Assembly (NCBI GenBank): GCA_016839165.1
Contig: CP069300.1
Location: 2,294,001 to 2,358,000, forward strand
DNA length: 64,000 bases
Source of the DNA: Bradyrhizobium sp. PSBB068
GTDB taxonomy: Bacteria; Pseudomonadota; Alphaproteobacteria; Rhizobiales; Xanthobacteraceae
Reading direction: 5' to 3'
Shown here: piece by piece, positions 9,216 through 16,964 of the stretch
Numbering within the stretch: position 1 is the stretch's first letter
Layout: the number at the start of each line of letters is the position of its first letter
Translations under genes and position numbers: made by a program
Notes under the pieces: model-generated
What the model saw: only the letters and a program-made list of their open reading frames with translations
Told to the model about the DNA's origin: nothing
Database searches by the model: none

Positions 9216-9269
9216 CATTGCACCATCCGGCGCGCCGCGCCGGCTTGCCTTCCGCATCTGATGTGCTAC

Positions 9270-9279
9270 TGATATGTCA
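9270..9279. promoter_or_regulatory. TGATATGTCA element, copy 1
   Basis: A 10-base near-palindrome directly upstream of the fatty-acid hydroxylase gene. An identical copy sits at 14567-14576 upstream of the MFS gene, and a variant (AGATATCTCA) is upstream of the GntR gene that lies between them. A shared operator is possible; ten bases alone is weak evidence. Confidence 0.3.
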
Positions 9280-9297
9280 GATGAGACGGAGGAAGCG

Positions 9298-10095
9298 ATG
9301 GAGTTGGCTGCAACAGGAATGACCGACCGCCAGCGCAAGTATCGCGCGACCTACCGCGAGCGGGTGGTGGGCTGGTACAATGGTTGGCTGCATGTCGTGC
9401 TGATCTACACGATCGGGTTCACGGCGCTGTACGTCTACCTGGCCAATCTGCACGACGTGAAATGGTGGGAATACCTCACCATCCCGGTGGTCTTCCTGAT
9501 TGCGAATTTCTTCGAATGGGCGGTGCATCGCTTCGTCATGCACCGGCCCTCGAATGTGCCGCTGCTGCGCGCGATCTACAGCCGCCACACGCTGATGCAT
9601 CATCAGTTCTTCACCGAGGAGGAAATGCGCTTCGCCGATCATCACGATTGGCGCGTCACCTTCTTTCCGCCCTATGCGCTCGTGGTGTTCACCCTGATGT
9701 CGATCCCGCCGGCGATCGTGGCCGGGCTCGTGATCTCGGCCAATACCGGCTGGCTGCTGATCACGACGACCACGTCGATGTACCTGATCTATGAATTCAT
9801 GCACTTCTGCTGCCACGTCGAGGAAAACGCCTTCGTGCGCAACATGCCCTTCGTCAACACCATCCGCAGGCATCATACCGCCCATCACAACCAGTCGATC
9901 ATGATGGAGCGGAACATGAACCTGACCTTCCCGGTGATGGACTATGTGTTCGGCACCTCCGATCTCAATCGCGGCCTGCTTGGCCACGTCTTCAACGGCT
10001 ACAGCACGCGCTACGTGAAGACCGACATGCGACGGACGGCGCGGACGCCGCGGGTCGTGGTGAAGGAGCGATCGGTGCCGCATGCCGCAGCTTGA
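9298..10095 (+). CDS. Fatty acid hydroxylase / sterol desaturase family protein
   Basis: A 265-residue membrane di-iron oxygenase family protein. Histidine clusters are all visible: HRFVMH, RHTLMHHQFF, HHDW, FMHFCCH and RRHHTAHHN. Hydrophobic segments (near GWLHVVLIYTIGFTALYVYL, YLTIPVVFLIANFF, ALVVFTLMSIPPAIVAGLVI and the following stretch) place it in the membrane. The family hydroxylates or desaturates lipids, carotenoids or sterol-like molecules; the substrate here cannot be read from sequence. I prefer the ATG at 9298, which has GGAGGA upstream, over the ATG at 9274. Its end overlaps the next gene by 14 bases, so the downstream small genes are probably translated with it. Confidence 0.85.
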   Translation: MELAATGMTDRQRKYRATYRERVVGWYNGWLHVVLIYTIGFTALYVYLANLHDVKWWEYLTIPVVFLIANFFEWAVHRFVMHRPSNVPLLRAIYSRHTLMHHQFFTEEEMRFADHHDWRVTFFPPYALVVFTLMSIPPAIVAGLVISANTGWLLITTTTSMYLIYEFMHFCCHVEENAFVRNMPFVNTIRRHHTAHHNQSIMMERNMNLTFPVMDYVFGTSDLNRGLLGHVFNGYSTRYVKTDMRRTARTPRVVVKERSVPHAAA

Positions 10096-10456
10096 ACCCA
10101 ATCTCGCCGGCCTCGCCTGGTTCGGGCTGCTGTGGAGCGTGTGCTGCATCGGCTTCCTGCAGCTGGCCGGGATGTATCCGCTGCGCCGGCGTACCGTCCT
10201 GCCGGTGACGATGACGACGATATTGTGGGCGATGCTGCTCGCCGGCACGCTGGCATTCGCCCTGGTGGAGCTGCGCTGGACCACCATCATTGTGGTGGGC
10301 GGTGTGCTGTTCCTGTTCCTGCCCGAGCTGTTTCAGGCGCTGCCGGAATGGTGGCGCGACGGACGGGCGGGATTGCGGCTGTCCTGTTGCGCCATGATCG
10401 CAGCGCTGGCGCTGCTGATCGGCGTGGCTGCGCCGTCGTTTCACATCTGGACCTGA
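10082..10456 (+). CDS. Small membrane protein, unknown function
   Basis: A 124-residue protein with four predicted hydrophobic helices (around residues 9-30, 42-62, 66-82 and 102-118). It starts inside the end of the fatty-acid hydroxylase gene (14-base overlap), which argues for translational coupling and a shared role, perhaps as a membrane partner. The loop FQALPEWWRDGRAGLRLS carries most of the charge. I recognise no family. Confidence 0.65.
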   Translation: MPQLEPNLAGLAWFGLLWSVCCIGFLQLAGMYPLRRRTVLPVTMTTILWAMLLAGTLAFALVELRWTTIIVVGGVLFLFLPELFQALPEWWRDGRAGLRLSCCAMIAALALLIGVAAPSFHIWT

Positions 10457-10468
10457 GGGGACGTTTCG

Positions 10469-10666
10469 ATGCCAAGCCACATCAAGCTCATGTTGTCGCT
10501 GGCCTGCCTCGCCACCGCGGCCTGCGGATACTTCTTCATGGTCCATCTGGGGCAGCAGGGACCGAGCTACGCGGTCGCCTTCCTCGGTGTGTTCGCCACG
10601 GTCGCGATGTGGATCTTCCCCGAGGTCGTCAAGAAGGACTTCAAGATGCGTCCGCCGGGGTCTTGA
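10469..10666 (+). CDS. Small two-helix membrane protein
   Basis: A 65-residue protein with an N-terminal helix (about residues 6-24, ending AACGYFFM, possibly a signal anchor) and a second helix (about 34-50, YAVAFLGVFATVAMWIFPEV). It begins 12 bases after the previous stop and continues the hydroxylase operon. No family recognised; the tight spacing supports it being a real gene. Confidence 0.6.
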   Translation: MPSHIKLMLSLACLATAACGYFFMVHLGQQGPSYAVAFLGVFATVAMWIFPEVVKKDFKMRPPGS

Positions 10667-10694
10667 TGTGATGCTGCAGCACGGAGAGGATCCG

Positions 10695-11003
10695 ATGGCG
10701 AACTATACCGGAGACCGAACCATCGACGGCATTTCCGTCCTGGTCGACGGCGCGCCGCTGTCACCGCATTACGACCAGCTTCGTCTCACCGAACACGGTT
10801 TTGAGTGGAGCTATGAAGGACCCGAGCCGGCACAGCTGGCCTTCGCGCTGCTCTATGATCACCTGCACGACGCCACGGTCGCAAAGGCGCTGTATGAGAG
10901 CTTCATGCGGCGCATCGTCGCCAACTTCGACAATGAATGGGAGCTCTCCTCGGCCGATCTCGATGAGGCGGTGGCGGCACTGCGGTCCGGACAAACGGCC
11001 TGA
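10695..11003 (+). CDS. Small soluble conserved protein
   Basis: A 102-residue soluble protein. The ATG at 10695 has GGAGAGGA upstream, and sequence upstream of it in the same frame is arginine/serine rich shadow of the previous gene. The pattern YTGDRTIDGISVLVDGAPLS followed by HGFEWSYEGPEPAQLAFALL and a C-terminal helical part resembles small DUF6166-type proteins; I hold that loosely. Last small gene before the alcohol dehydrogenase, with 31 bases between them. Confidence 0.6.
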   Translation: MANYTGDRTIDGISVLVDGAPLSPHYDQLRLTEHGFEWSYEGPEPAQLAFALLYDHLHDATVAKALYESFMRRIVANFDNEWELSSADLDEAVAALRSGQTA

Positions 11004-11034
11004 CCCCCTGATTTCTCCACGAGAGAATTTTGAG

Positions 11035-12144
11035 ATGACGCTGACCTGTCGTGCCGCGGTGCTGCATCAAAGCGGAACGCCGCTCTCGATCGAGCGCGTT
11101 ACGCTGGCGCCGCCTTCGCCAACCGATGTGGTGGTGAAGGTGCGTGCGGCGGGGCTCTGTCACACCGATCTGGAGGTGATCGACGGATCGCTGCGTTATC
11201 CCCTGCCGATGATCCTCGGGCACGAGGCGGCCGGGGTGGTCGAACAGGTCGGCAGCGCGGTGCGTGACGTCCGCATCGGCGACCACGTCATCCTGTCATG
11301 GAACCCGCATTGCGGACACTGCTTTCAGTGCGACCGCGCGCAGCCGATCCTGTGCGAGACCTATCTCGCCAGGGGTCTGGAAGGCGTGCATTTCGACGGT
11401 ACGTCGAAGGCGCAACTCGCGGGCGGCGGCGGCCTGGCGCATCTGATGTTCCTCGGCGCGTTCTCGGAATATGTCGTGCTGCCGGCGCAACAGGCAATCG
11501 TCGTGCCAAAGGAGATCCCGTTCGACCGTGCATGCCTGATCGGTTGCGGTGTCATGACCGGCGTCGGCGCCGCGCTGAATGTCGCCGAGATCTGTCATGG
11601 CGATACCGTGATGATCACCGGCTGCGGCGCGGTCGGGCTTGCGGCGGTGCAGGGCGCCCGGCTCGCCGGCGCCGGTGCGATCATCGCGGTCGATCTCGAC
11701 GACGCGAAGCTTGCGCTGGCGCGACAGCTCGGCGCGACGCACGACGTCAACGCGGCACGCGAGGACCCGGTCCAGATCGCGAAGGCGGCGACGCGCGGGC
11801 GCGGCGCCGACGTCATCCTCGAGGCGGCGGGCCATCCACTGGCGTTTCGGCAAACCGCGGAGGCGGTGCGGCCGGGCGGCGAGGTGATTTGGCTCGGCAA
11901 GATCGACGTCACGCAGGACGTGAGCTTCCGCTGGGGCGCGTTGATGGGCGAGAAGCGTTTCCGTCGCTCGAGCTATGGCGGCGCGCGGCCGCGGCGCGAC
12001 TTCCCCTTGCTGGCGCAGGCCTATCTCGACGGCCGGCTCAAACTCGACGAACTGATCACCGGTCGCTGCTCCCTCGACGGCATCAATGATGGCTTCGAGG
12101 CGTTGCGGCGCGGCCGGTCGATCCGCACGGTCGTCGAATTCTGA
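11035..12144 (+). CDS. Zinc-dependent alcohol dehydrogenase
   Basis: A 369-residue medium-chain dehydrogenase, class III-like. Catalytic zinc ligands appear in GLCHTDLEV and GHEAAG; the structural zinc set is CGHCFQCDRAQPILC. The NAD-binding loop is GCGAVGL, with an acidic residue following in IIAVDLDDAKL, favouring NAD over NADP. It would oxidise a primary alcohol or a thiol adduct to the aldehyde or acid level. The ATG at 11035 lies shortly after a GAGAG motif. It probably shares a transcript with the fatty-acid hydroxylase genes and could oxidise the hydroxylated product, but that is inference. A palindromic repeat follows at 12152-12197. Confidence 0.88.
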   Translation: MTLTCRAAVLHQSGTPLSIERVTLAPPSPTDVVVKVRAAGLCHTDLEVIDGSLRYPLPMILGHEAAGVVEQVGSAVRDVRIGDHVILSWNPHCGHCFQCDRAQPILCETYLARGLEGVHFDGTSKAQLAGGGGLAHLMFLGAFSEYVVLPAQQAIVVPKEIPFDRACLIGCGVMTGVGAALNVAEICHGDTVMITGCGAVGLAAVQGARLAGAGAIIAVDLDDAKLALARQLGATHDVNAAREDPVQIAKAATRGRGADVILEAAGHPLAFRQTAEAVRPGGEVIWLGKIDVTQDVSFRWGALMGEKRFRRSSYGGARPRRDFPLLAQAYLDGRLKLDELITGRCSLDGINDGFEALRRGRSIRTVVEF

Positions 12145-12151
12145 ATTATGA

Positions 12152-12197
12152 AGCATGATCCGGGAAAGTGAACCCGGTTGTCCGAAAGGATCATGCT
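12152..12197. repeat. Short palindromic intergenic repeat
   Basis: AGCATGATCC (12152-12161) and GGATCATGCT (12188-12197) are perfect inverted repeats around a 26-base centre that itself pairs in part. This type of element recurs in Bradyrhizobium intergenic regions. It separates the convergent alcohol dehydrogenase and GntR genes and has no T-tract in terminator position on either strand. Confidence 0.7.
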
Positions 12198-12209
12198 AAA
12201 AAAAGGTTC

Positions 12210-12965
12210 CTACAGCGTCGAACGCGCGAAACTCTCGATGTAGTCGATCAGGCTGTCGGAGGCAGCGCCTGCGGCGTCGACGCGGCGCTCGGCGATGGCT
12301 TCGGCGACATCGGCATGCAGCCGCGCGGCGAGCGGCAGATCGGCCGCTTCCTTGTAATGCTGGTACCAGAATCGGCGCGACAGGCCGTGCATCAGGCCCA
12401 TGGCGCGGGAGGCGAATTCGTTGCGCGACGCCGCGGAGATCAGTGTGTTGAACTGATGATCCAGCCGCATGAACAGCAGATCGTCGGACTTTTCCGCTGC
12501 GCGCCGCATGCCGGCGGCGATCTCCGAGAACTGCGCACGCTGCTCGCTGGTGGCGCGCTCGGCGGCGCCGCGGGCCATCAGCCGTTCCAGCTCGCGCCGC
12601 ACCTCGAGCAGGCGGAGTTGGGCGCGAAGGTCGATCTCGGACACCAGCACGCCGCGACGGGCCAGGATGTTGACGAGGCCGTCGCGCGACAGCCGCTGCA
12701 GCGCCTCGCGGATCGGGGTACGGCCGATGTCGAGCCGCTTGGCGAGCACGAGCTCGGAGAGCGCGGTGCCCGGAGGCAATTGCAGCGTCACGATCAGCTC
12801 TTCCAGCTCGGCATAGGCGCGATCGGTGAGGGTGACGTCGCCCTGCGGGAGAAGGGCTTGCGCGGCAGCGCGCGGCTTGCCGGCGGCGGACGATTGCCGT
12901 GCCGGCCGGCGGCTTCCTGCTGCGCGGGCGCGCACCGTGCTGGATCGTTTGCTCGAATCTGCCAT
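12210..12965 (-). CDS. GntR/FadR-type transcriptional regulator
   Basis: A 251-residue regulator: a basic, low-complexity leader (residues 1-45), a winged HTH (about 46-112, LAKRLDIGRTPIREALQRLS) and an FCD effector domain (about 120-245). It lies between the alcohol dehydrogenase and the MFS transporter and likely controls one or both; TGATATGTCA-like sites upstream of its neighbours are candidate targets. The long basic leader is unusual for this family and could be a mis-called start; a later in-frame start is not obvious. Confidence 0.85.
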   Translation of the reverse strand: MADSSKRSSTVRARAAGSRRPARQSSAAGKPRAAAQALLPQGDVTLTDRAYAELEELIVTLQLPPGTALSELVLAKRLDIGRTPIREALQRLSRDGLVNILARRGVLVSEIDLRAQLRLLEVRRELERLMARGAAERATSEQRAQFSEIAAGMRRAAEKSDDLLFMRLDHQFNTLISAASRNEFASRAMGLMHGLSRRFWYQHYKEAADLPLAARLHADVAEAIAERRVDAAGAASDSLIDYIESFARSTL

Positions 12966-13081
12966 CGGGATCTTGCGTGCTGCTGTCCAGCAGATATCTC
13001 ACACGCCCCGATCGCACTGACAAGGCCGCCCGATCGGCACTGCACCGAATCCGGCGGCGTGCAGCGAACGGCCGCGCATCA

Positions 13082-14494
13082 TCAGTGCGAAATGCTCTCC
13101 AGCGTCCGGCCGCGGGTTTCCTCGCCGAGCAGCAGCACCGCCAGCGCTGCCACCACGAACGCGCCGGCGCCGAGCGCGAACACGCCGCTCTGTCCCGCCG
13201 CGGGCAGGATCACGCCGATCACATACGGGCCGATCAGCGATCCGATTCGGCCGACCGCGGAGGCGAATCCGGTCCCGGTTGCCCGGACATGGGTCGGATA
13301 CAGTTCGGGCGTATAGGCGTAGAGCGCCGACCACATGCCGAACAGGAAGAACTGCATGCAGAGGCCCGCGATGACGAGCTGGGTCTGGTCCGCCGCCGAG
13401 CCGTAGAAGTGGCAGGCGATCGCGCCGCAGAGCAGGTTCATTGCCAGCGTCGCCTTCCGGCCCCAGGACTCGACGAGCCACGCCGAGACCAGGAAGCCGG
13501 GGATGCCCGCGAGCGAAATCAGGATGGTGTAGAACACGGATTTGGTGATCGGGAATCCCTTGGCCTGCAGCAGGGCGCCGAGCCACGTGGTCAGGCCGTA
13601 GAAGCCGAGCAGCGCGAAGAACCACACGGTCCACAACATCGTGGTCCGCCTGGCGTAGATGCCCGAAAACAGCGTCCTCAGGCCGGTTGTTGCGGATGCG
13701 GGGGCGGGCGCCTGGCGCACGACCGGCGGCAGCTCCTTGCCGCCGATGCGATCGCGGACCCTGCTTTCGATGTCGCGTACGGTCGCTTCGGCCCGCTCGG
13801 AATAGCCATGCGAAGCGAGCCAGCGCGGCGATTCCGGAACATAGCGCCGGACCACGAGCACGAACACGGCCGGGATCGCCTGCAGGATGAAGACCCAGCG
13901 CCAGTCGGCGGCCTGCAGCACGAAGTAGGTCAACAGGCCCGATGCGATGAAGCCGAGCGGCCAAAATCCCTCGAGGAATGCGATGTAGCGGCCGCGGTTG
14001 CTGGCGGGCATGATCTCCGAGACCATCGATTGCGCGACCGGAAATTCCATGCCCATGCCGAAGCCGAGCAGCAGACGGGATGCCCCGAGCGCGGTCGCCG
14101 TCGTCGAGAGACCGCAGCACAGGCTGCCCAAGCCCCAGAAGATCATGCTGACCTGGAAGACGCGGGCGCGGCCGAAACGGTCGGCCAGCAGGCCGGCGGA
14201 GGCGGCGCCTATGAACATGCCGAGGAAGCTCATGCTGGACAGTAGCCCGGCTTCCGCCGTCGACAGGCCGAAGGTCTGACGGATCGAGCCGAGCACGAAA
14301 GTGAGCGCGGCGAGGTCCATGCTGTCGAAGAACCATGCGGTTGCGATGATTCCGAAGATCCAACGCTGATAGGAGGTCAGCGGCAGGCGTTCGAGCCGTG
14401 CCGCGATGTCGGCGACCTGCTGTGCCTGCGCGGTTCGCGCGACGGCGGCCGGAGCCAGGCGTCCGGCCGATGCGGTGACGTCGGAAACGGTCAT
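13082..14494 (-). CDS. MFS transporter (metabolite:proton symporter type)
   Basis: A 470-residue major facilitator protein with twelve hydrophobic helices. The loop after helix 2 reads GLLADRFGRARVFQ, the MFS signature; GRYIAFLEGFWPLGF and PESPRWLASHG are typical of the sugar/aromatic-acid symporter branch. A long cytoplasmic loop between helices 6 and 7 (about residues 225-262) is polar. The start at 14494 is chosen for the GGGGAGGAC ribosome binding site; the frame continues upstream without support. It is followed by the GntR gene on the same strand. The substrate is unknown; organic acid uptake is the likely class. Confidence 0.85.
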   Translation of the reverse strand: MTVSDVTASAGRLAPAAVARTAQAQQVADIAARLERLPLTSYQRWIFGIIATAWFFDSMDLAALTFVLGSIRQTFGLSTAEAGLLSSMSFLGMFIGAASAGLLADRFGRARVFQVSMIFWGLGSLCCGLSTTATALGASRLLLGFGMGMEFPVAQSMVSEIMPASNRGRYIAFLEGFWPLGFIASGLLTYFVLQAADWRWVFILQAIPAVFVLVVRRYVPESPRWLASHGYSERAEATVRDIESRVRDRIGGKELPPVVRQAPAPASATTGLRTLFSGIYARRTTMLWTVWFFALLGFYGLTTWLGALLQAKGFPITKSVFYTILISLAGIPGFLVSAWLVESWGRKATLAMNLLCGAIACHFYGSAADQTQLVIAGLCMQFFLFGMWSALYAYTPELYPTHVRATGTGFASAVGRIGSLIGPYVIGVILPAAGQSGVFALGAGAFVVAALAVLLLGEETRGRTLESISH

Positions 14495-14566
14495 TGCTGT
14501 CCTCCCCAGGTGGACGTTGCCGGGCTCTTTTCGGCCCTCTTTCATAAGATGTCACACGGATAGCAG

Positions 14567-14576
14567 TGATATGTCA
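14567..14576. promoter_or_regulatory. TGATATGTCA element, copy 2
   Basis: Identical to the element at 9270-9279 and placed 73 bp upstream of the MFS start, next to GATGTCACAC, which resembles GATATCTCACAC upstream of the GntR gene. A candidate operator for that regulator. Confidence 0.3.
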
Positions 14577-14826
14577 ATTGGTGATCACCTGCGCGAGGCG
14601 CCGGACGGTGCCGAACCGATCGGCGCCTTGCGCGCGCGTTCGGTGATCAGATCGACGATCGGTGCCGTTCCGGAGCGGCATCAAGACCCGGTTAACGGCA
14701 TCCGAGAAATCGGGGCCTAACGGATAATCCGGCTTTAATGGGGAGCCGACTAAACGTCTCTGGTTGCAGAGTGCCGGATGCCAGGAAGCATCCGATCTTG
14801 CGTCCGAAGGAGGCGTATTCCCCGTC

Positions 14827-15234
14827 ATGTCAATTCAGGTCGATTCGGATTTTGCGAGCGACGATCGCGCCAGGGCGCAGATCGGCGCGGCGGTGAGCTA
14901 CCTGCTCAGGGATACGACCGGCGTCGCGCGTGAGCATGCCGTCGAGACGATTGTCGAGATGGTGCGCGAGATTGCGAGCCGGCCGGCTGGTACCGAAATG
15001 GCAACGCTTCAGCCGCTGATGAGCGGCGTCGCCTACCGCGACTTTGTCATCGATGCGTACCGGCGCGACGTCGATCGCTGGCGCGCGACCATCCGCCGCT
15101 CTAACGGCAAGAAGATCCGGATCGCCTCGCCGCCGTCGGTGCGTGACGAGGCGACGACGACGGCGGATGCGATCACCGCCGAGAAGGCCATCGAGTTCGC
15201 CAGGCGCGCGATCGACCTCGGTGAGGTGATTTGA
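14827..15234 (+). CDS. Hypothetical protein, helical
   Basis: A 135-residue soluble, charged, mostly helical protein that I do not recognise. The sequence has an even mix of acidic and basic residues and good codon bias, and it is followed by the NYN-domain gene in the same direction 119 bases on. The start is uncertain: the ATG at 14827 is preceded by AGGAGG at an overlong distance, and an in-frame ATG at 14764 exists. Confidence 0.55.
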   Translation: MSIQVDSDFASDDRARAQIGAAVSYLLRDTTGVAREHAVETIVEMVREIASRPAGTEMATLQPLMSGVAYRDFVIDAYRRDVDRWRATIRRSNGKKIRIASPPSVRDEATTTADAITAEKAIEFARRAIDLGEVI

Positions 15235-15353
15235 CCCGCATTGCGGGCCGCCGCCGTGGCCCGTCCGGCGGCCACTTGGTCTATGCTTGTCGTCTATGCT
15301 TGGGACGCGCGATGTGCGAGTCTTGATCCATCGCATCCCAGCAGAGATATGCC

Positions 15354-16151
15354 ATGCCGTCAGAACTTCGCTCGCCCCGCCTTGCCGTCCTGATCGACGC
15401 CGACAATGCATCCGCAAAGATCGCAGATGGATTGTTCGAGGAGATCGCCAAGATCGGCGAGGCCAGCGTGCGCCGCATCTATGGCGACTTCTCCAATCCG
15501 AGGTCGAAGGGCTGGGCCGACATCCTGTCCAAGCACGCCATCATCCCGCAGCAGCAATTTGCCTATACGACCGGCAAGAATGCATCCGACATCACCCTCG
15601 TGATCGACGCGATGGATCTGCTGCACAGCGGCCGGTTCGATGGCTTCTGCCTGGTGTCGTCGGACAGCGATTTCACACGGCTTGCCGCCCGCATCCGCGA
15701 GCACGGCATCGACGTGTTCGGGTTCGGCGAGCAGAAGACGCCCGAGAGTTTCCGGCAGGCCTGCCGCAGGTTCGTCTACACCGAGAATTTGCGCGGCGGC
15801 GCGACGAGCAATCAGGATGCCGCCGTGCGTGCCCAGCCATTGCAGCCGCCCGAGGCCGCGACGCCCATCCTCAAGAAGGTGATCGGTCAGATGGCCAGCG
15901 AGGACGGCTGGGTGACACTTGGTGAGGTCGGACGGCAACTGGCCAATCTGGCGTCCGATTTCGATCAAAGGACTTACGGCTTCCGCACCTTGAGCGAACT
16001 GGTGCGCAGGACCAACGCTTTCGAGATCGAGCAGCCCAAGGGCGGCACGACGCGAATCCGCATCAAGCCGGCGGAGGCGCCGTCGCCGAGCAGGCCAGCT
16101 CCAAGGCGGCGAGCGCCGAGACGGCGAGCCGATCAGAAGCCGCCGGAATGA
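15354..16151 (+). CDS. NYN domain ribonuclease-like protein with OST-HTH domain
   Basis: A 265-residue protein with an N-terminal NYN (PIN-like, DUF88/LabA) domain at about residues 8-148 and a C-terminal OST-HTH/LOTUS-type domain at about 168-240, ending in a basic proline/arginine tail. The acidic residues expected for metal-dependent RNA cleavage are present: LIDADN (residues 13-18), SDITLVIDAMD near 80 and SSDSDF near 103. The LOTUS part suggests RNA binding, so an RNA-processing or RNA-decay role is likely; no substrate can be inferred. It is closed by a terminator at 16209-16246. Confidence 0.85.
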   Translation: MPSELRSPRLAVLIDADNASAKIADGLFEEIAKIGEASVRRIYGDFSNPRSKGWADILSKHAIIPQQQFAYTTGKNASDITLVIDAMDLLHSGRFDGFCLVSSDSDFTRLAARIREHGIDVFGFGEQKTPESFRQACRRFVYTENLRGGATSNQDAAVRAQPLQPPEAATPILKKVIGQMASEDGWVTLGEVGRQLANLASDFDQRTYGFRTLSELVRRTNAFEIEQPKGGTTRIRIKPAEAPSPSRPAPRRRAPRRRADQKPPE

Positions 16152-16208
16152 ACGGCGCGCGGCTCGGTCCTGTTCCGAGCCATCCCTGAATCTGAACCAA
16201 CGATGAAT

Positions 16209-16246
16209 GCCGCTTCGGATATCATCCGGAGCGGCTTTCTTATTTG
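16209..16246 (+). terminator. Terminator after the NYN gene
   Basis: GCCGCT...AGCGGC with inner CGGAT/ATCCG pairing (16209-16235), followed by TTTCTTATTT. A standard rho-independent terminator. Confidence 0.8.
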
Positions 16247-16367
16247 TGCTGGAACCGAAGCGAGTTGCGGCGGAACTGAAATTTGCGCGCAAATTGCCGC
16301 GCCGGAACTGGAACGTCTCACTACCTGCGATGTTGAAGGGGCATCTTGCAACTCGGAGGAGGAGAAT

Positions 16368-16757
16368 ATGAACAAGCGTTTTGCCGTTTCCCTTGTCGCT
16401 GCTGCGTCGCTGTTCGCGTCCGGTTCGGCGTTCGCGCAGTCCACGACCGCTGCTGGCGCCGCCAACGGTGCGCGGACCGGCGGCGAGATCGCGGGCCCGG
16501 TCGGCGAGATCGTCGGCGGCACGGTTGGTGCTGCTGTCGGCGCTGGCCTCGAGATTCCGAATGCGGTGATCACCGCGATTCCGCGCGACGAGCCGTCGGT
16601 GGTGGTGCAAGAGCGCGTCGTGGTCGGCGAGCCGCTGCCCGACACCGTCGTGCTGCGCCCGGTGCCGCGCTATACCGAATATCGCTACGCGGTCGTCAAT
16701 GATCGCCGTGTGATCGTCGAGCCGCGCACGCGCCGGATCGTCAAGATCATCGACTGA
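16368..16757 (+). CDS. DUF1236-type exported protein
   Basis: A 129-residue protein with a clear signal peptide (MNKRFAVSLVAAASLFASGS, cleavage after AFA), a glycine/alanine-rich middle (GGEIAGPVGEIVGGTVGAAVG) that resembles a glycine-zipper segment, and a C-terminal DUF1236 pattern with YRYAVVNDRRVIVEPRTRRI. Such small periplasmic proteins are abundant in Bradyrhizobium and their role is unknown. The start is fixed by the strong GGAGGAGGAG ribosome binding site; the longer upstream frame has no support. A GC-rich hairpin at 16784-16811 follows. Confidence 0.8.
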   Translation: MNKRFAVSLVAAASLFASGSAFAQSTTAAGAANGARTGGEIAGPVGEIVGGTVGAAVGAGLEIPNAVITAIPRDEPSVVVQERVVVGEPLPDTVVLRPVPRYTEYRYAVVNDRRVIVEPRTRRIVKIID

Positions 16758-16783
16758 TCGCGCGACGTTGCTAATGGTCGACA

Positions 16784-16811
16784 TCCTCGCGGGCACATCG
16801 CCCGCGGGGAT
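16784..16811 (+). terminator. Weak terminator-like hairpin
   Basis: ATCCTCGCGGGC (16784-16795) pairs with GCCCGCGGGGAT (16800-16811) with one mismatch; only a short mixed T tail follows. It separates the DUF1236 gene from the ketopantoate-reductase-like gene. Confidence 0.5.
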
Positions 16812-16964
16812 TCGTTTGGCCCCATCAATTTTGGTCCCATGAATACCGGCATGGCACGGGTCCGCTTTTTTCATGAAGTGGCCCGTTGGCCTGACGACCG
16901 GATCCCTTAGACTGGCCTGCAACGGACGCAGCGAGCGTTCGCGTCAAAAGCAGGGGATGGAAAC

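Noticed and set aside
7032..9338. 768-codon open frame opposite the acyl-CoA ligase
   Set aside because: Antisense shadow running through the terminator at 9181-9215.
12152..12197. Terminator for the alcohol dehydrogenase gene
   Set aside because: The inverted repeat is followed by A rather than T on the plus strand and preceded rather than followed by T on the minus strand; called as a repeat instead.
12899..14245. 448-codon open frame opposite the MFS gene
   Set aside because: Glu/Arg/His-rich shadow without membrane or domain features.
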